From Iris pallida (taxonomy: Eukaryota > Streptophyta > Magnoliopsida > Asparagales > Iridaceae): a stretch of 64,000 nt of DNA. Position numbers and translations under genes: made by a program. Where the stretch lies: assembly GCA_029216955.1 (NCBI GenBank), contig JANAVB010002199.1, positions 19,845,822 through 19,909,821 on the forward strand, written 5' to 3'. This document shows, piece after piece, positions 37,058-49,834 of the stretch. Each line of letters starts with the position of its first letter. Within the stretch, counting starts at the first letter, position 1. The notes under the pieces are model-generated. The model was not told where the DNA came from. It ran no database searches and was given only the letters and a program-made list of their open reading frames with translations.

Positions 37058-40000
37058 TCAAGTTGTAAAATGGGCCGGGCGGCCCGGTGCCCGGCCCGAG
37101 CCCGCCCGGCCCGCCGCCCTATTAGCCCGGCCCGGCCCGCGACGAAGCCCGGACCGGCCCAGCCCCCCCTGTCCCAGTGGTCCGGGTCGGGCCTCCCCCT
37201 CCGAGCCCAAGCCCGGCCCGGCCCGGACCGGAAATTTTTTTTTTTTTTTTTAAATGTTAACGTTAGGCCCGGTAGGCCCGAACCGGCCCGGCCCGGTCTA
37301 GCCCGGTCTGAACCGGTTTTATTTTTTTTATTTTTTTATTATTATTTTTTTTTGAATTGGAGGGGGTATTTTACCAAAATACCCCCATAATATAGCTGTT
37401 ATTAAAACGTTGGAGGGGTATTTTGGTTATTTTCAAAAAAATGACCAAAAAACCACTCCAACAACTCTATTTTGAGGGTAGAGGGGGTCATTTGGCATGG
37501 AAAAAATCCTATAAATAGCCCATAAAATTCATTTTTCATACACAATTCACTCATTCAATCTTCATACAAGTTTCTCTAAACTAAATCCGGCTTTCCATCA
37601 GTTTGCGAAGAAGCTCCCAACCCCGCTCAAGGCTCAAGCTCCGAAATCCGGCGTCCGATTTAATATTTTTTCTTCTCTTTCTCTCTTAAAAATTCAAAAT
37701 TGTTTTATATTGTTTGAACAAAATTTGTTTGTATTTTTCTTACTCTCTCTCTCCCTCTCTTACTTATTAAATATTACTTACTCTTTTTTTATTTTTCGGG
37801 AATTTTTTTTCGGTGTATTTTTCTTCTCTCCCTCTCTTCTAAAAATTTACATTAATTTTTTATAATGGCCGGACAAGGTTCTAACCCACCTACCGGTGAT
37901 GCCGGAAATACTTATGAATATTTTAATACTTATTTTGAGCAAAATCCTATTCCTGATGATACTCCTGAAGAATTAGTAGGATCCCCTCCTGAAATTGCGA
38001 GTTCCACTCGGAATGTGCCAAAAAGAAAGAAAAAATCAAAGTATTGGGAATTTTTTGTTATTCTTTATCAAACTAATCCCGATGATTCTCTTGTTTTAGA
38101 TCCGAAAGGAAATCCAATAGCGTACGCGGCACAGTGCAAGAAATGTGCCAACATAAACAAATGGAAGACTGGAGGTGGCACGGGTACAATTTCAAGACAC
38201 TACGAGACCTGCTACGGGAATGACACAATTTCTGCATCTCAAACTCAAATAAATTTTGCTGGAGGTAGCACGGGATCGTCAATGGGTACATTTTCTTATT
38301 CTGCCGCTCGGCATAAAACTGAGTTTACAAAATATTTGATTTCTGATGAACTTCCTTTCACTGCGGGTGAAAGTGAGAATTTATATGATTATGCCACATC
38401 TTCTTTAAATCCTTGTTTTAGTAAAGTGACTAGAGGCGCCGCTAGAAAAGAGGCTATTAGACTTTTTCATGAGAAAAAAGCGGCTTTAAAAGAAAGTCTT
38501 TTGCATGTTAGTCAAATAGCCATTACTTCTGATATTTGGACAAGTAAGCAAAATTACGCTTACATTTGTATCACAGCACATTACATAGATTCACAATGGA
38601 TGTTGCAAAAACGCATCATCTGTCTAAAGATATTAGAATTTCCACACACAGGCTCCACAATAGCAGGCGCTATTATAGAACACGTGCGTGAATATGATAT
38701 TCACCAAAAAATATTTTCTGTTTCATTTGATAATGCTAGTAATAATACTTCTGCCATCTCTTCATTAGCGCTAATATTTCAGTCCATTTTAGAAGGTAGA
38801 TTAATGCATGTTAGGTGTGCTTGTCATATTATTAACTTAGTAGTAAAAGAATGTCTTGATTATTTTAGCTCACATTTAGATACTCTTAGACAATGTTTAC
38901 ACAGTTTAAACACGTCTCCTTCACGGCAACAACATTTCAAGGCCACATGTCTACATTTTAGTATTCGTTTTAGAAGATTTGTAAAGGATGTTCCACATAG
39001 ATGGAACTCAACTTATTTAATGTTGAAGTCCGCAATTCCCTTTAGAGATCCTATTACATATTATTGTAACACGGATCTCAATTTTGAATTTCAAGTAACT
39101 GAGGATGATTGGGAAGTTGCTTCTTCAATTTGTGAATTTTTAGAAACTTTTTACAATGCTACACGTACTCTTTCCGGTGTTTACTATCCAACTTCTTGCT
39201 TAGCTTTACAAGAACTTTGTAACATTTCTTTCTTATTTTCTAAATATAGAACTGCCCACAATTTTGCTTACGTTGTACAGAAAATGGAAGCAAAATTCAA
39301 AAAATATTGGGGCGATGTACCTTTATTGTATTGCTTGTCTTCAATTTTTGATCCTAGAATCAAATTAGATGGTGTAGATGCATTGTTAGATGACTTTGGA
39401 GAGAACATGAATATTGATGTTAGTGGCACAAAAGTAGAAGTTAAGCTAGCTTTGGATAGATTAGTTATTCATTATGAAGACAAAGCACCAACTCCCCGCC
39501 CAACTCAAGGGCCTAGTAGTAGTAGTAGCTCTGGTTTGGTGTCTAAGTTGACACACGCCAAAAGTATACTACAACGGAAGAAACAAAAACAATCTTCCCA
39601 ACCGACCCAAGAGTTGTCTTTATACCTTAGTTCTTATGAGGAAGAAGACGATTCTTCCACTCACTTCACCATTTTAGAATGGTGGAAAAAATACGAAAAA
39701 AGATATCATGTACTTTCTATGATAGCACGTGATCTACTAATGGTCCCGGTGTCCACGGTAGCATCGGAGTCATGTTTTAGTACATGTTCAAGAATTTTGA
39801 GCAAGAAGAGAAGCCGGTTGCTGCCAGATATCTTGGAAGTATGTGTATGTGTTCAAGACTGGGTCCAAGCCGAGAAAAGAACTCAAAACAAAGTAGATGA
39901 AAGTGCCGACATCAACGAGCTAGACTTCGAATCGCTTAGAATGGGTGAATCATTTGGAGCGGAGCAAGAAGAATGAGGCAAAGGTATGAATACTAACTTT

Positions 40001-40903
40001 GATATTTACACTTTCGAAATTTTTACTTTAAAAATTTACACGTTTTGAAATTTATACTTTAAAAATTTATACTTTCAATGCATACTTTAAAAATTTATAC
40101 TTTAAAAATTTCTAATTTATACTTTCAATGTATACTTTAACAAACAAAGAAAGTAAGTAAATAATTTTTAAAAGTAAATAATTTATACTTTAAAAAATTA
40201 TACTTTCAAAAAAAACAAACAAAGAAAGTAAATAATTTAAAAGAAAGTAAGTAAAATATAAGTAATTTAAAAAAACTAAATAAATTATAAATTATATTAC
40301 TTAAAAGAAAGTAAGTAAGTAAAATATAAATAATTTAAATTAACAACTCAAACAAACTAAATAAATTAAAAAATATAAAAAAAAACATTTTTTAACTTCG
40401 CCTATGCCGGTCCCAAGCCCGGAAAAAGAAGGAGGGAAAAATGTTTAAAATTTATACAAATACTTAAAAAAACTTTAAATAAACTTTATACACTTAGAAT
40501 AAACTTTATAAATAATTTTATATACTTTAAAAATTTAACTTAAACAAATAAAAATATCAATTTTTTCAATTTTTTCAAATAAAAACTTTATAAACTTTAT
40601 AAACTTTTATATACTTTTAACATAAACTTTATCAATTTTTTAAAAAAAAAAAAAATCAAAAACCAAGCCCGGACCGGCCCAACCCAAGCCCGGGCCCGGC
40701 CCGGCCCGCTGGCCCGAACCGGCCCGGCCCAGCCCCTCACCCACCGGTCCTGTGGGCCGGGCTGGGCTGCAATTTTCCTCACCGGGCCGGGCCAGGCCCG
40801 GCCCGCTTTCTGCTCCGGTCCGGGCTGGGCTTGGCCCGAGCCCGGTTCAGCCCGCCCAATGTGGGCTTCGGGCCGGCCCGGCCCGGCCCGTTTAACAACT
40901 TGA
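37058..40903 (+). mobile_element. Autonomous-looking hAT transposon
   Basis: A 3846-bp element with inverted ends TCAAGTTGTAAAATGGGCC and TCAAGTTGTTAAACGGGCC. It is flanked by a perfect 8-bp duplication TACCAAAC (37050-37057 and 40904-40911). Both subterminal regions (37070-37330 and 40660-40890) are packed with GGCCCGG repeats, in strong contrast to the AT-rich core. One intact transposase gene lies between. The region after the gene (39990-40330) has many TATACTTTAAAAATT repeats. Confidence 0.93.
37865..39976 (+). CDS. hAT transposase, intact (703 aa)
   Basis: This is a cut-and-paste transposase of the hAT superfamily acting in the nucleus on its own termini. There is a basic nuclear-localisation-like KRKKK at 53-57 and a BED-type zinc finger with Cys91, Cys94, His112 and Cys116. 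The RNase H-like fold includes TSDIWTS and FSVSFDNASNN, which carry candidate catalytic Asp residues, and a CACH motif in VRCACHIINLVV. The C-terminal hATC dimerisation region spans roughly residues 600-670 (WWKKYEKRYHVLSMIARDLL, then VPVSTVASESCFS). No stop or frameshift is present, and the length fits full-length plant Ac-like and RICESLEEPER-related proteins. A domesticated gene is less likely, because the termini and target duplication are intact. Confidence 0.92.
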   Translation: MAGQGSNPPTGDAGNTYEYFNTYFEQNPIPDDTPEELVGSPPEIASSTRNVPKRKKKSKYWEFFVILYQTNPDDSLVLDPKGNPIAYAAQCKKCANINKWKTGGGTGTISRHYETCYGNDTISASQTQINFAGGSTGSSMGTFSYSAARHKTEFTKYLISDELPFTAGESENLYDYATSSLNPCFSKVTRGAARKEAIRLFHEKKAALKESLLHVSQIAITSDIWTSKQNYAYICITAHYIDSQWMLQKRIICLKILEFPHTGSTIAGAIIEHVREYDIHQKIFSVSFDNASNNTSAISSLALIFQSILEGRLMHVRCACHIINLVVKECLDYFSSHLDTLRQCLHSLNTSPSRQQHFKATCLHFSIRFRRFVKDVPHRWNSTYLMLKSAIPFRDPITYYCNTDLNFEFQVTEDDWEVASSICEFLETFYNATRTLSGVYYPTSCLALQELCNISFLFSKYRTAHNFAYVVQKMEAKFKKYWGDVPLLYCLSSIFDPRIKLDGVDALLDDFGENMNIDVSGTKVEVKLALDRLVIHYEDKAPTPRPTQGPSSSSSSGLVSKLTHAKSILQRKKQKQSSQPTQELSLYLSSYEEEDDSSTHFTILEWWKKYEKRYHVLSMIARDLLMVPVSTVASESCFSTCSRILSKKRSRLLPDILEVCVCVQDWVQAEKRTQNKVDESADINELDFESLRMGESFGAEQEE

Positions 40904-40911
40904 TACCAAAC

Positions 40912-41948
40912 ACAAGAATTATCCCATAAATAATATTTGTATGATCCTTGCATTGCATAAGCACTGTAATATTTTAGCAAATGCCCCCAACCAAAATATA
41001 AAAACTAACATATGTTTTTCTTTTTTTTAAAAAAAACTATCAAATGCCCATATTATTTTGTATGGAGCAAATAAAATTTTAAGATGTACTCATATTATTT
41101 AACCAAAATTTTGGCTGACTTATGGGAACATTGTCAATTTTCAGAGACCTCGCTCTTGAAATCTATTCGACTGCCAGGAGGAACCAGAGCTAACAAAAAA
41201 TTATTTATGGAAAATAAAATAAAATTAGATGATGGTGATAAAAAAATTTATTTATTCTTCTCTCAGGAGAGTAGCCACCTGCATAGTCGGTTCTATGAGG
41301 AGACCGGCTAGACAGCCATCTAGGACCTCCTTCTCTAACGTGTCTTAAATATTTTAAACTTTCAATTATTTTTTGAAGCTTCTTAGATCGACCCAGTAAC
41401 TACTGTCGAAAGAAGTTTTTACAAGCTAAATTTGATTTTAAAAAACAATTTTCGATAAAGTATGTGACAAGATTGATTGAACAGTTTGAGTCTCTAAAAT
41501 GTTTAATATTAGTGTTTGGGTCTTAAAATCAGTGTTCACGTAGTCTCGTGAACATTGATTTTAAGATTCAAATACTAATGTTGGATATTTTAGAAACGTA
41601 AATTCTAATTTTAACTATAATATGAGACCTGTTACTAACTTTTTCTTAATTTATTGGATCTTTGTGATTGGATTTCAAATTTACAAAAAAAAAATTATAT
41701 GGAAAAATAAAAGTCTCATTCTTTAGGATTTGTCTAGATCCAAATTACAAATTATTGGAGCCTGCACTGGCCACATGGTCCGAGGGGCCGCGGTTGCTCC
41801 GTTGGTTTTGAATTATTGAGCAACACATGGGCCAGTCCAATGTTCTGAGTTATCGCAAAACTTTGTTTGCCATATTTACATGTTTCTCACGTGTTGACCT
41901 CAATCAATCAAAGGCATCTAATGATTTGTCCAAGAAAAAAAAAAATTT
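40912..41948. other. Flank upstream of the copia-CACTA nest
   Basis: No gene is seen. 41280-41948 is the paralogue of 18830-19665, including a decayed palindromic MITE at 41485-41640. Confidence 0.65.
41485..41640. mobile_element. Palindromic MITE, family member 3 (decayed)
   Basis: It shares GTTTGGGTCTTAAAATC, the central CACGTAGTCTCGTGAAC palindrome and the end TATGAGACCTGTTACTAA with the copy at 19170. Confidence 0.5.
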
Positions 41949-41953
41949 AACAT

Positions 41954-42116
41954 TGTTAAGTGTCAGCTATTCATGACATAATTTTATTTTCTTCTTTAGA
42001 ATATTATCGTTGTATTTTCTTTCTATAGAATATTACCGTTATACATTCTATATTTGATTTCTTTATAATCTCTATAAATTGAGATTTTTCCTCCAATGAT
42101 TAAAACACAATTTTCA
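41954..42116 (+). mobile_element. 5' LTR of the split copia element (truncated)
   Basis: Parallel to 58674-58830, including CTATAAATTGAG. The last part of the LTR is missing. Confidence 0.85.
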
Positions 42117-42130
42117 AAAACCATTAAAAA

Positions 42131-44160
42131 TTTTAGATCGGACTCTGGAGGATATATATCCAAACCGTTCCTTGATTTTTTTTAAACTCAAGGTACTCTT
42201 CCCCAATTATCATGTACTGAAACACCTGAACATAATGGTGTTGCAGAACGCATACACCGGCATATTGTGGAAACGGCGAGAACTTTACTTCTCTCATCCT
42301 CCGTTCCTCGCATCTTTTGGGGAGAATCCGTTCGCACTTCAACTTATATCATAAATCGCATCCCTTCACTGGTCACTGGCGGGATTTCTTCCTTTGAACG
42401 ACTTTATCAAACTCCTCCTGATTACTCCGAACTTCGTGTCTTTGGTTCAACATGTTTTGTCCTTCTTCCCAAAAGAGAACGAGATAAACTCAGCAAGAAA
42501 ACATCCATGTGTGTCTTCTTAGGTTATGGTATTCAACAAAAAGGCTATCGTTGTTATGATCACTCTTCTCGGAAACTTTATATCTATCAGAATATTACCT
42601 TTTGGGAAAAGATACCCTTCTACTCACTCCCAAAAAATCAGATATAGGTCTCTGATTCTTTTCAATTTTCTTACCCTTTTATTGATTCATCATTTGATGA
42701 TTCTGAACAAGTAATATCACCTCAAGTAGAACTTGTCACACCACCACCTTCTGATCCTCCTGCCCATGATCCCAATATGACATTTCCAGAAAATAATCCC
42801 ACCCTTGGTGAACCAAATACCCCAGAAACTCCTCCAGAGACGCAAATTTTAAACCGGCCTATTCGTGATAAACACCAACCTGCTCATTTCAAAGATGATC
42901 ATTGTTACATATCTGCTCTTTTATCCCTTCATGAACCAACAAAGTACCGTGAAGCCTCTTCTGACCCTCTTTGGCAACAAGCCATGAAAGAAGAATTGAC
43001 TGCTCTACAAGATACTCACACATGAGATCTTGTAGATCTCCCTCCTGGTAAATCTCTTGTACAGTGTAAATGGATTTACAAAATAAAAACAAAATCTGAT
43101 GGTTCTATTGATCGATACAAGGCCCGTTTAGTTGCAAAAGGTTTTACCCAAGAATACAGTATTGATTATGAGGAAACGTTTGCCCCAGTTGCTCGTATGA
43201 CTACTATACGAACTTTGTTTACAGTTGCTTCTGTTCGTCAATGGAAATTGCATCAAATGGATGTTAAAAATGTCTTTCTCCACGGAGATCTTCAAGAGGA
43301 AGTTTATATGAAACCACCCCCTGGTCTCCCACACTCTCCTCGTCAGGTTTGTAAACTTCGTCGAGCTCTATACGGTCTTAAACAAGCTCCTCGGGTTTGG
43401 TTTGAAAAATTCTATACTGCAATTACTGATTATGGGTTCACCCAGAGTACACACGATTCTGCTATGTTCTTTCGCTCATCTAACAAAGGTATTGTTATTC
43501 TTGTCATATACGTAGATGATATGGTTATTACTGGTGAATGACGTACAAGGCATTCATGCTTTAAAGTTACACTTAAGCACCTGTTTTGAGATGAAAGATC
43601 TCGGTACTCTTCGTTACTTTCTTGGAATAGAGGTTGATCACACTTCTAGTGGTTATTTTCTTTCCCAAGTAAAGTATGCATCTGAAATGCTTCTTCGAGC
43701 AGTTAACTGATACTAAGACTACAGATACTCCTCTTGAATTGAATGTTAAACTTCATGCATCTGACGGCACCTTACTCTCTGATCCTACTATGTATCGACA
43801 GGTTGTAGGCAGTGTTAATTATCTTACTATAACTAGACCTGATATCAGTCATGCGGTTCATATTGTAAGTCAATTCATGTCTTCATCACCTCGCTCTGTT
43901 CATTATGTAGCTGTTCTTCGAATCCTGCGCTACTTGAAGAAAACTTTATATCAAGGACTATATTTGTCTTCTACATCCGCGCTTACTCTTCGTGCTTATT
44001 CTGATTCCGATTGGGCAGGAGATGTCATAGATCGTCGCTCTACCACTGGCTTCTGTATATTTCTTGGTAATTCTCTCATTTCTTGGAAAAGTAAAAAACA
44101 AATAACAGTTGTCCGCTCAAGTGCTGAAGTTGAATACAGAGCTCTTGCTCACACTACGTC
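42131..44160 (+). pseudogene. Copia integrase-RT-RNase H, first part
   Basis: It begins inside the integrase core (RSDSGGYISKPFLDFF; then TPEHNGVAERIHRHIVETAR across frames). It runs through the GKK-like connection, then RT (KWIYKIKTKSDGSIDRYKA, ALYGLKQAPRVW, YVDDMVITG) and RNase H up to ALAHTT. Lesions are a stop at 43023 where Trp is expected, a stop near 42645, and frameshifts near 43540 and 43700. Removing the CACTA element and one GTC copy joins it in frame to 58357, where RNase H continues. Confidence 0.88.
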
Positions 44161-44189
44161 CACTACCAAAATAAGTCATATCAGCGACG
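44161..44189 (+). repeat. Left terminal inverted repeat of the CACTA element
   Basis: Begins CACTACCAAAA and ends AGCGACG. Pairs with 58328-58356. Confidence 0.93.
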
Positions 44190-44440
44190 TATTTAGCGAC
44201 TCCAAGAAAGAACGTCGCTAATTTTTGGGGGTTTAGCGACGTTTATCTAAGACGTCGCTGTTTGTCGCCAACAGCGACTAATAGCGACGTCTAGCAGCTA
44301 CAATTTGTTAAATGAGAATCTGCGTCGCAAGTTCGTCGGTACATGTCGCTGATATAGCGACGTGTAGCGACGCATTTTAAGCAGCGTCGCCGTTTATTAA
44401 ATATCAGCGACGTTTAGCGACGGCCGAGAAGGACGTCGCT
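44181..44440. repeat. Left subterminal AGCGACGT repeats
   Basis: More than ten direct and inverted copies of (T)AGCGACGT. In En/Spm elements such subterminal repeats bind the TnpA protein; the same role is inferred here. Confidence 0.85.
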
Positions 44441-46209
44441 AAATGTTTCATATAGGCGGCGAGGGTTTCCTTTTCGATCATTCACAAATCCCCCCCCCCC
44501 CAATTTTTCGCGCACTCCTCCTCCGCGGTGCTCCTCCGGCGATCTCCCTCCTCCTTCTCCTCCACCTCCTTCCTCAGGTAGCTCCTCCTCAGGTAACTCT
44601 CCCCTGTCCCTGCTTCCCATTTTCTACTCGTCTTCTAGCTCTCTCTCGCTTCTAGTTCGTGTCCACGAGAGCGTGGACTCGCTGCGGGGGACACGAGACT
44701 CACAGTGGACTCGCTGCGGGGGACACGAGAGCGTGTACTCGCTTCTAGTTCGTGTGACACCTATTTTGTTGGTTTGGACACGTCGTGTCCCACTGTGTGG
44801 ATACGAGACTCACAGTGTGACACCTATATACTGATACTGGGAGTTTTTTTGGGCATATCAACTGTCAATTTGATGTTTTGCTTGGATTCGAATTCTAATT
44901 TAGGGTTTGAGCCCTATTTACTGATACTGGGAGTTTTTTTGGGCATTTACAGGGTTTTGAAATGATGAATAAATTGACTAATAATTATTATCGAGCCCTA
45001 TAAAATTTCAGCTATGTCACGAAGGATGGATACTAATCCTGTGAATAAGTTTTCTCCTAAGTATTCTCGACAGTTGAGTATGATTTAGCTCACTGACATT
45101 ACTGAAATATGGAATGATTAGTGTAGGGTATGTTGGTCAGGTTTTGGCAGAGTTAGGATATGATAGTATGCATGTTACAATTAACAAGGAATGCTGTTGA
45201 CACCAAATATTGCACGACAGGTTACTTGAGTAACCTGGAATGTTTTACCTACTGAAACAAATGGTTTGGGCAAGGGTGTGTATAGGTTTGTCATCAGATG
45301 GTATGGAATTTTGCCTGCCAAGTTCTGAACAGCAGTCCAGGCTGCCTGCTTAGTTGAAAGTCTTAATTAGACTTTCTGTTCAGTACCCTTTGACTGAATT
45401 AAGTTGACCTGAATACCATATTTTAAATCCTAAATCTAAGTCTGCCTATTGTTCAATTCATGACAGGTTATCTTGTTAACAGTAAATGCCTTCCTTTTTA
45501 ATATGTGTGAAACTCAGAGGTAGGATAAATCCAGTACAAATTAGGGACTGTCATGTTTAGGCAGTTGGTACCAGTATTTAAGACTAGTTTGATTTGTATA
45601 ATTATCTGCCATTCGACTGGCGAGACAGAAATCTATGTATGACATTTGCTATAAGAAATTTGTATTAATCTACGGTACGACATCGTGATCAGGACATAGT
45701 CCCTGCAGCCATTCGACTGGCGAGGCAGAAACTATGTAGCCGTAGATAAAGTTGACTGTCCTCCGACCCCCATCCCTCGGTAATGATGATACGACAACCT
45801 ATCACTACATCTTTTAGTTGTAAATAATGTCTTAGTATTACATTATGTGGGTTTATCTTGATTCTGTTACATCCTTCAGATATACTAGATTCGATAAGAA
45901 CATATACTACACCATATGTACAGAACATAGATGATTCAAACTAATGTATGCTAGAATGAATTTTGGATTGTGTTCTGAGCCATTCGTCCCCACACTTGGC
46001 AATTATGCATGTGAAATATATCGTTGAAGAACATAAAACTTGTGGTCGTACAATCGTCACTTTCGTGCGTCAGTTCATGTCGGTCTTCACTTTCTGCAGT
46101 AATTATCTTAAAATGGATATGAATTACTATCTGCAGAACCGTTTGTGGATATACAATCGTCATCCTGATGAATTATTATCTGTGTCAATCTTTGCAGAAT
46201 TATCTTAAA
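44441..46209 (+). other. CACTA 5' region before the transposase
   Basis: No clear coding sequence. It has a C11 run at about 44489, CT-rich sequence, repeated blocks (CTGATACTGGGAGTTTTTTT at about 44828 and 44918; GCCATTCGACTGGCGAG at about 45610 and 45708), and a duplication of the transposase start region (46101-46172 copies 46198-46270). It probably holds promoter, leader and a 5' intron. Confidence 0.55.
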
Positions 46210-49200
46210 ATGGATATGAATTACTATCTGCGGAACCGTTTGTGGATGTACAATCGTCATCCTGATGACATATGCGGTGTGCGGGATGAATTTATACAGG
46301 GTGTGCAACAGTTCCTGCAGTTTGCCAAGGCATTCCCTCAGTACATGGACCGTACAAAAATTAAGTGTCCATGTATGAGATGTCGCAACTTGAAATATCA
46401 TTCGAAAATGGATGTGACATATCATTTGTATTCGAGGGGTTTCATGCCAAATTATTATCAGTGGACCGCACACGGAGAACTTGTGCCTTTAGCCTCCGAG
46501 CCGGAGCCTTATGTGGAGCCTTATGTAGATGTCCACGAGCATGCTGATTACGACCAAGGGTGGACGAACATGGTTTTCGATGCTGCGGGGCCTAGTTTCG
46601 ATCCGAACAATCAATATGCAGCTGAGGAGGCACCGAATGCCAATGCTGCAAAGTTCATGGAGTTGCTGGAGAATGCAAGGACTCCTTTATATCCTGGTTG
46701 TGATGACCATTCACCGTTGGAGGTGATTACAAGATTGTTGAGCATAAAATCAGATTTTAACATGTCTCAAGAATGCTACAACCGAATCCTGGAGTTAATT
46801 AAAGATATATTGTCGGAGGGTGGCAAGTTACCTAAAGACTTCTACCGATCCAAGAGAATGGTGAGATCGCTCTGGATGGGGTATGAAAAAATTGATGCAT
46901 GTCGCAACGGATGCATGTTGTACTATAAGGACGACAAGGATGAAGACGCCTGCAGATTTTGTAGTGCCGATCGCTTCAAGGCAACTAGTACAACAAGGAC
47001 TTCTGGTGCACGCAAGCCAACAGATTCGATGCACTATTTGTCTTTGACGCCGCGGTTGCAGAGGTTATTTATGGCAAAGGAGACAGCTGATAATATGAGT
47101 TGGCACAAGCGGGAACAAATAGATAGAGTACTGGATCATCCATCCGACGGGGAAGCATGGAAGCACTTTGATCGAGTGTATCCCAATTTTGCTTCGGAGC
47201 CGCGTAATGTCAGATTGGGGCTTTCCTCCGACGGTTTTACCCCATTTGGACTTTCGGGCTCACAATATTCTTGTTGGCCTGTGATTGTTACTCCGTACAA
47301 CTTGCCGCCTTGGATGTGTATGAAGACTCCTTACATGTTCCTAACTGTTATTATTCCAGGTCCGAAGAACCCGAAGAGGAACATCGATGTGTACTTACAG
47401 CCCTTGGTAGATGAGCTGAATCAGTTGTGGGAATTAGGTGCAACCACATATGATGTTTCCAGAAAGTAGAACTTTCAGATGAGGGCCGCACTAATGTGGA
47501 CCATCAATGATTTTTCGGCCTATGGAATGTTATCGGGTTGGAGCACCCATGGTCGTCTCGTATGTCCGTATTGTATGGATCGCACTAAGGCTTTCCGTTT
47601 GAAACACGGAGGAAAACCGTGCTTCTTTGATTGTCATCGACAGTTCCTGCCAAAGGATCATCCGTACCGGAGGAACAGAAATGCTTTTCGTGCTGGCGTG
47701 GTAGAGAAGTCCAGTCCACCGCCACGGTGGTCCGGGGACACGATATGGGAAGAAGTTAAAGAATTGTCAAGTGCTATTGAAGAGCCTACAGCGGGGTACA
47801 AGTGTGATGGATTTGGCCGCGCTCACAACTGGATGAAGAGGAGTATATTCTGGGACCTACCATATTGGCATCTGCTCAGACATAACCTGGATGTCATGCA
47901 TATCGAGAAGAATTTATTTGACAATATAATAAATACTGTGATGGACGTAAAAGGGAAGACGAAAGACAATCCCAAGGCCAGGTTGGACTTAGAAGAAATA
48001 TGCAGACGTCCAGAGTTGTATTTGATAAAGGAAGGCAGTGGGAAGTATAAGCAGCCCAGGGCCATTTTCTCACTGGACAAGGAGGACAAAGGTAAACTTT
48101 GTAGGTGGATCCAGGACCTAAAATTTTCAGACGGGTATGTATCGAATTTGAGAAGATGTATTGACCCGAAGGAGAACAAACTATAGGGTATGAAGAGCCA
48201 CGACTGTCACATTTTTATGGAGAGGTTAATCCCGATTGCATTTTGGGAATTCTTACCTCATGTCATTTGGGATCCACTGACAGAGCTTAGCATATTCTTC
48301 AGAGATCTTTATTCTACTAAGTTTCTCGTCGATCGGCTTGAAAAGCAGGAGAAGGACATTGTAGTAACATTGTGTAAGCTTGAAAGGGTGTTTCCTCCTG
48401 CATTCTTCGACTCTATGGAGCATTTGTCAATTCATCTTTCATATGAGGCACGTGTTGGTGGGCCCGTCGGTTATCGGTGGATGTACCCGTTCGAGCGCCA
48501 TCTAAACCACCTGAAGAGGAAGGTAAAAAATAAGGCACGGGTCGAGGGTTCTATTTGTGAAGCCTATGTCCTTGAGGAGATTACAAACTTTTGTTCAATG
48601 TATTTCAAGCCTCATATTGCTACAAATAGAACAAGAGCTCCGAGGTACGACGATGGAGATATAGAATATAATGATGCATTATTGAAAGTCTTCAATGCTC
48701 TTGAAAAGCCTTCTGGAAAACTAAAAAAGAGATATTTGAATGATGAGGAACTAAAGGCTGCCCAGTTATATATATTACTCAACTACGAGGAGGATGAAGT
48801 GGAAAAGCTAGAGTGTTAAGTAAAAATCTTCAACGTTCAAGTCATCTATTTGTTGATTACGTTATTATAATTTAACGAGTATATTCCGATATTTATTGGT
48901 TTTCAGCAAATTTTATGATGAGGTGAGGTCCAGTAGACCATACATTGCAGATGAAGAAGTAGAAGAAGAAATGAGACTTCATTTCCCGTCTTGGTTGACT
49001 GTATATGTACGTAAGAAGCTAGTTAGAATCTTCCTCTATTCACAACTGCACAAGAAATAACTTAACATTAAACTTAATTTTGTATATTTTCGTGTTTAGG
49101 TCGATCGTCCGGACGTCATCCTTGAGAATGAATCTATTAGAACTCTTGCCAAGGGACCAATTTATGCCGTCAAAATATGGCCAAGTTATTGCGTGAATGG

Positions 49201-49834
49201 GTTTAAGTTCAAGTCAACAAATGCTCTCATCAGAGATAGCTTCCTGGATCTTGATTCCACAAAAAATAGTTGCTTATGTATCAAATCTACAAACTACAAA
49301 GATGTCACTCCAGGCAATGATTTCTATGGCATCTTACGGGAGATCGTGGAATTGACGTACAACTATGGCATAGAGCCTGCCAAGATCGTGTTGTTCAAAG
49401 TTGATTGGTTCGATCCCATACAAGATCAAGGATGGAAAATTGACAAGCATGGTCTTGTGGATATTAACTACCGTCGTCGATACCAAGGATACGAACCATT
49501 TATCCTAGCAAGTCAAGCTCAACTCAAATATTTTACAACATATCCTAGACGGGAAACAACGAGGTACGACTGGTGGGCAGTATGCAAGACTAAAGCCAGA
49601 AATACCTACGACGTCGACGAAGTGGCTTATCAGGAGGACGAGCTGCCTCTTGTAACAAATACAGTTGATGTCGACTCAGCAGAAGTTCTCCATTCAATAT
49701 CTACTTGTGTAGAAGAGGTACAAGTATCCGAAGGAGAAGACGAAGGAGATGCTAGTGACGATGAGGAGGAAGAGGAAGAGGAGGAGGAGGAGGAGGAGGC
49801 AAACGAAGAAGATGAATTTTCAGAGGATGATTGA
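46210..49834 (+). pseudogene. CACTA transposase (TNP2/TnpD-like) with two stops
   Basis: Likely exons are 46210-48812, 48907-49006 and 49100-49834; the reading frame agrees across all three (1145 codons). The N-terminal transposase-associated domain has FAKAFPQYMDRTKIKCPCMR. The Transposase_21 region includes PLYPGCDDHSPLEVITRLL, GYEKIDACRNGCMLYY and the SSDGFTPFG Asp motif, then DFSAYGMLSGWSTHGRLVCP and NLDVMHIEKN. A DUF4218-like domain starts at SHDCHIFMERLIPIAFWEFL, and a DUF4216-like C-terminus has GFKFKSTNALIRDS. The tail is a Glu/Asp run. In-frame TAG codons at 47467 and 48184 break it. The first replaces an expected Gln. The start ATG at 46210 follows a duplicated copy of itself, so the true start is not sure. 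Confidence 0.88.
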
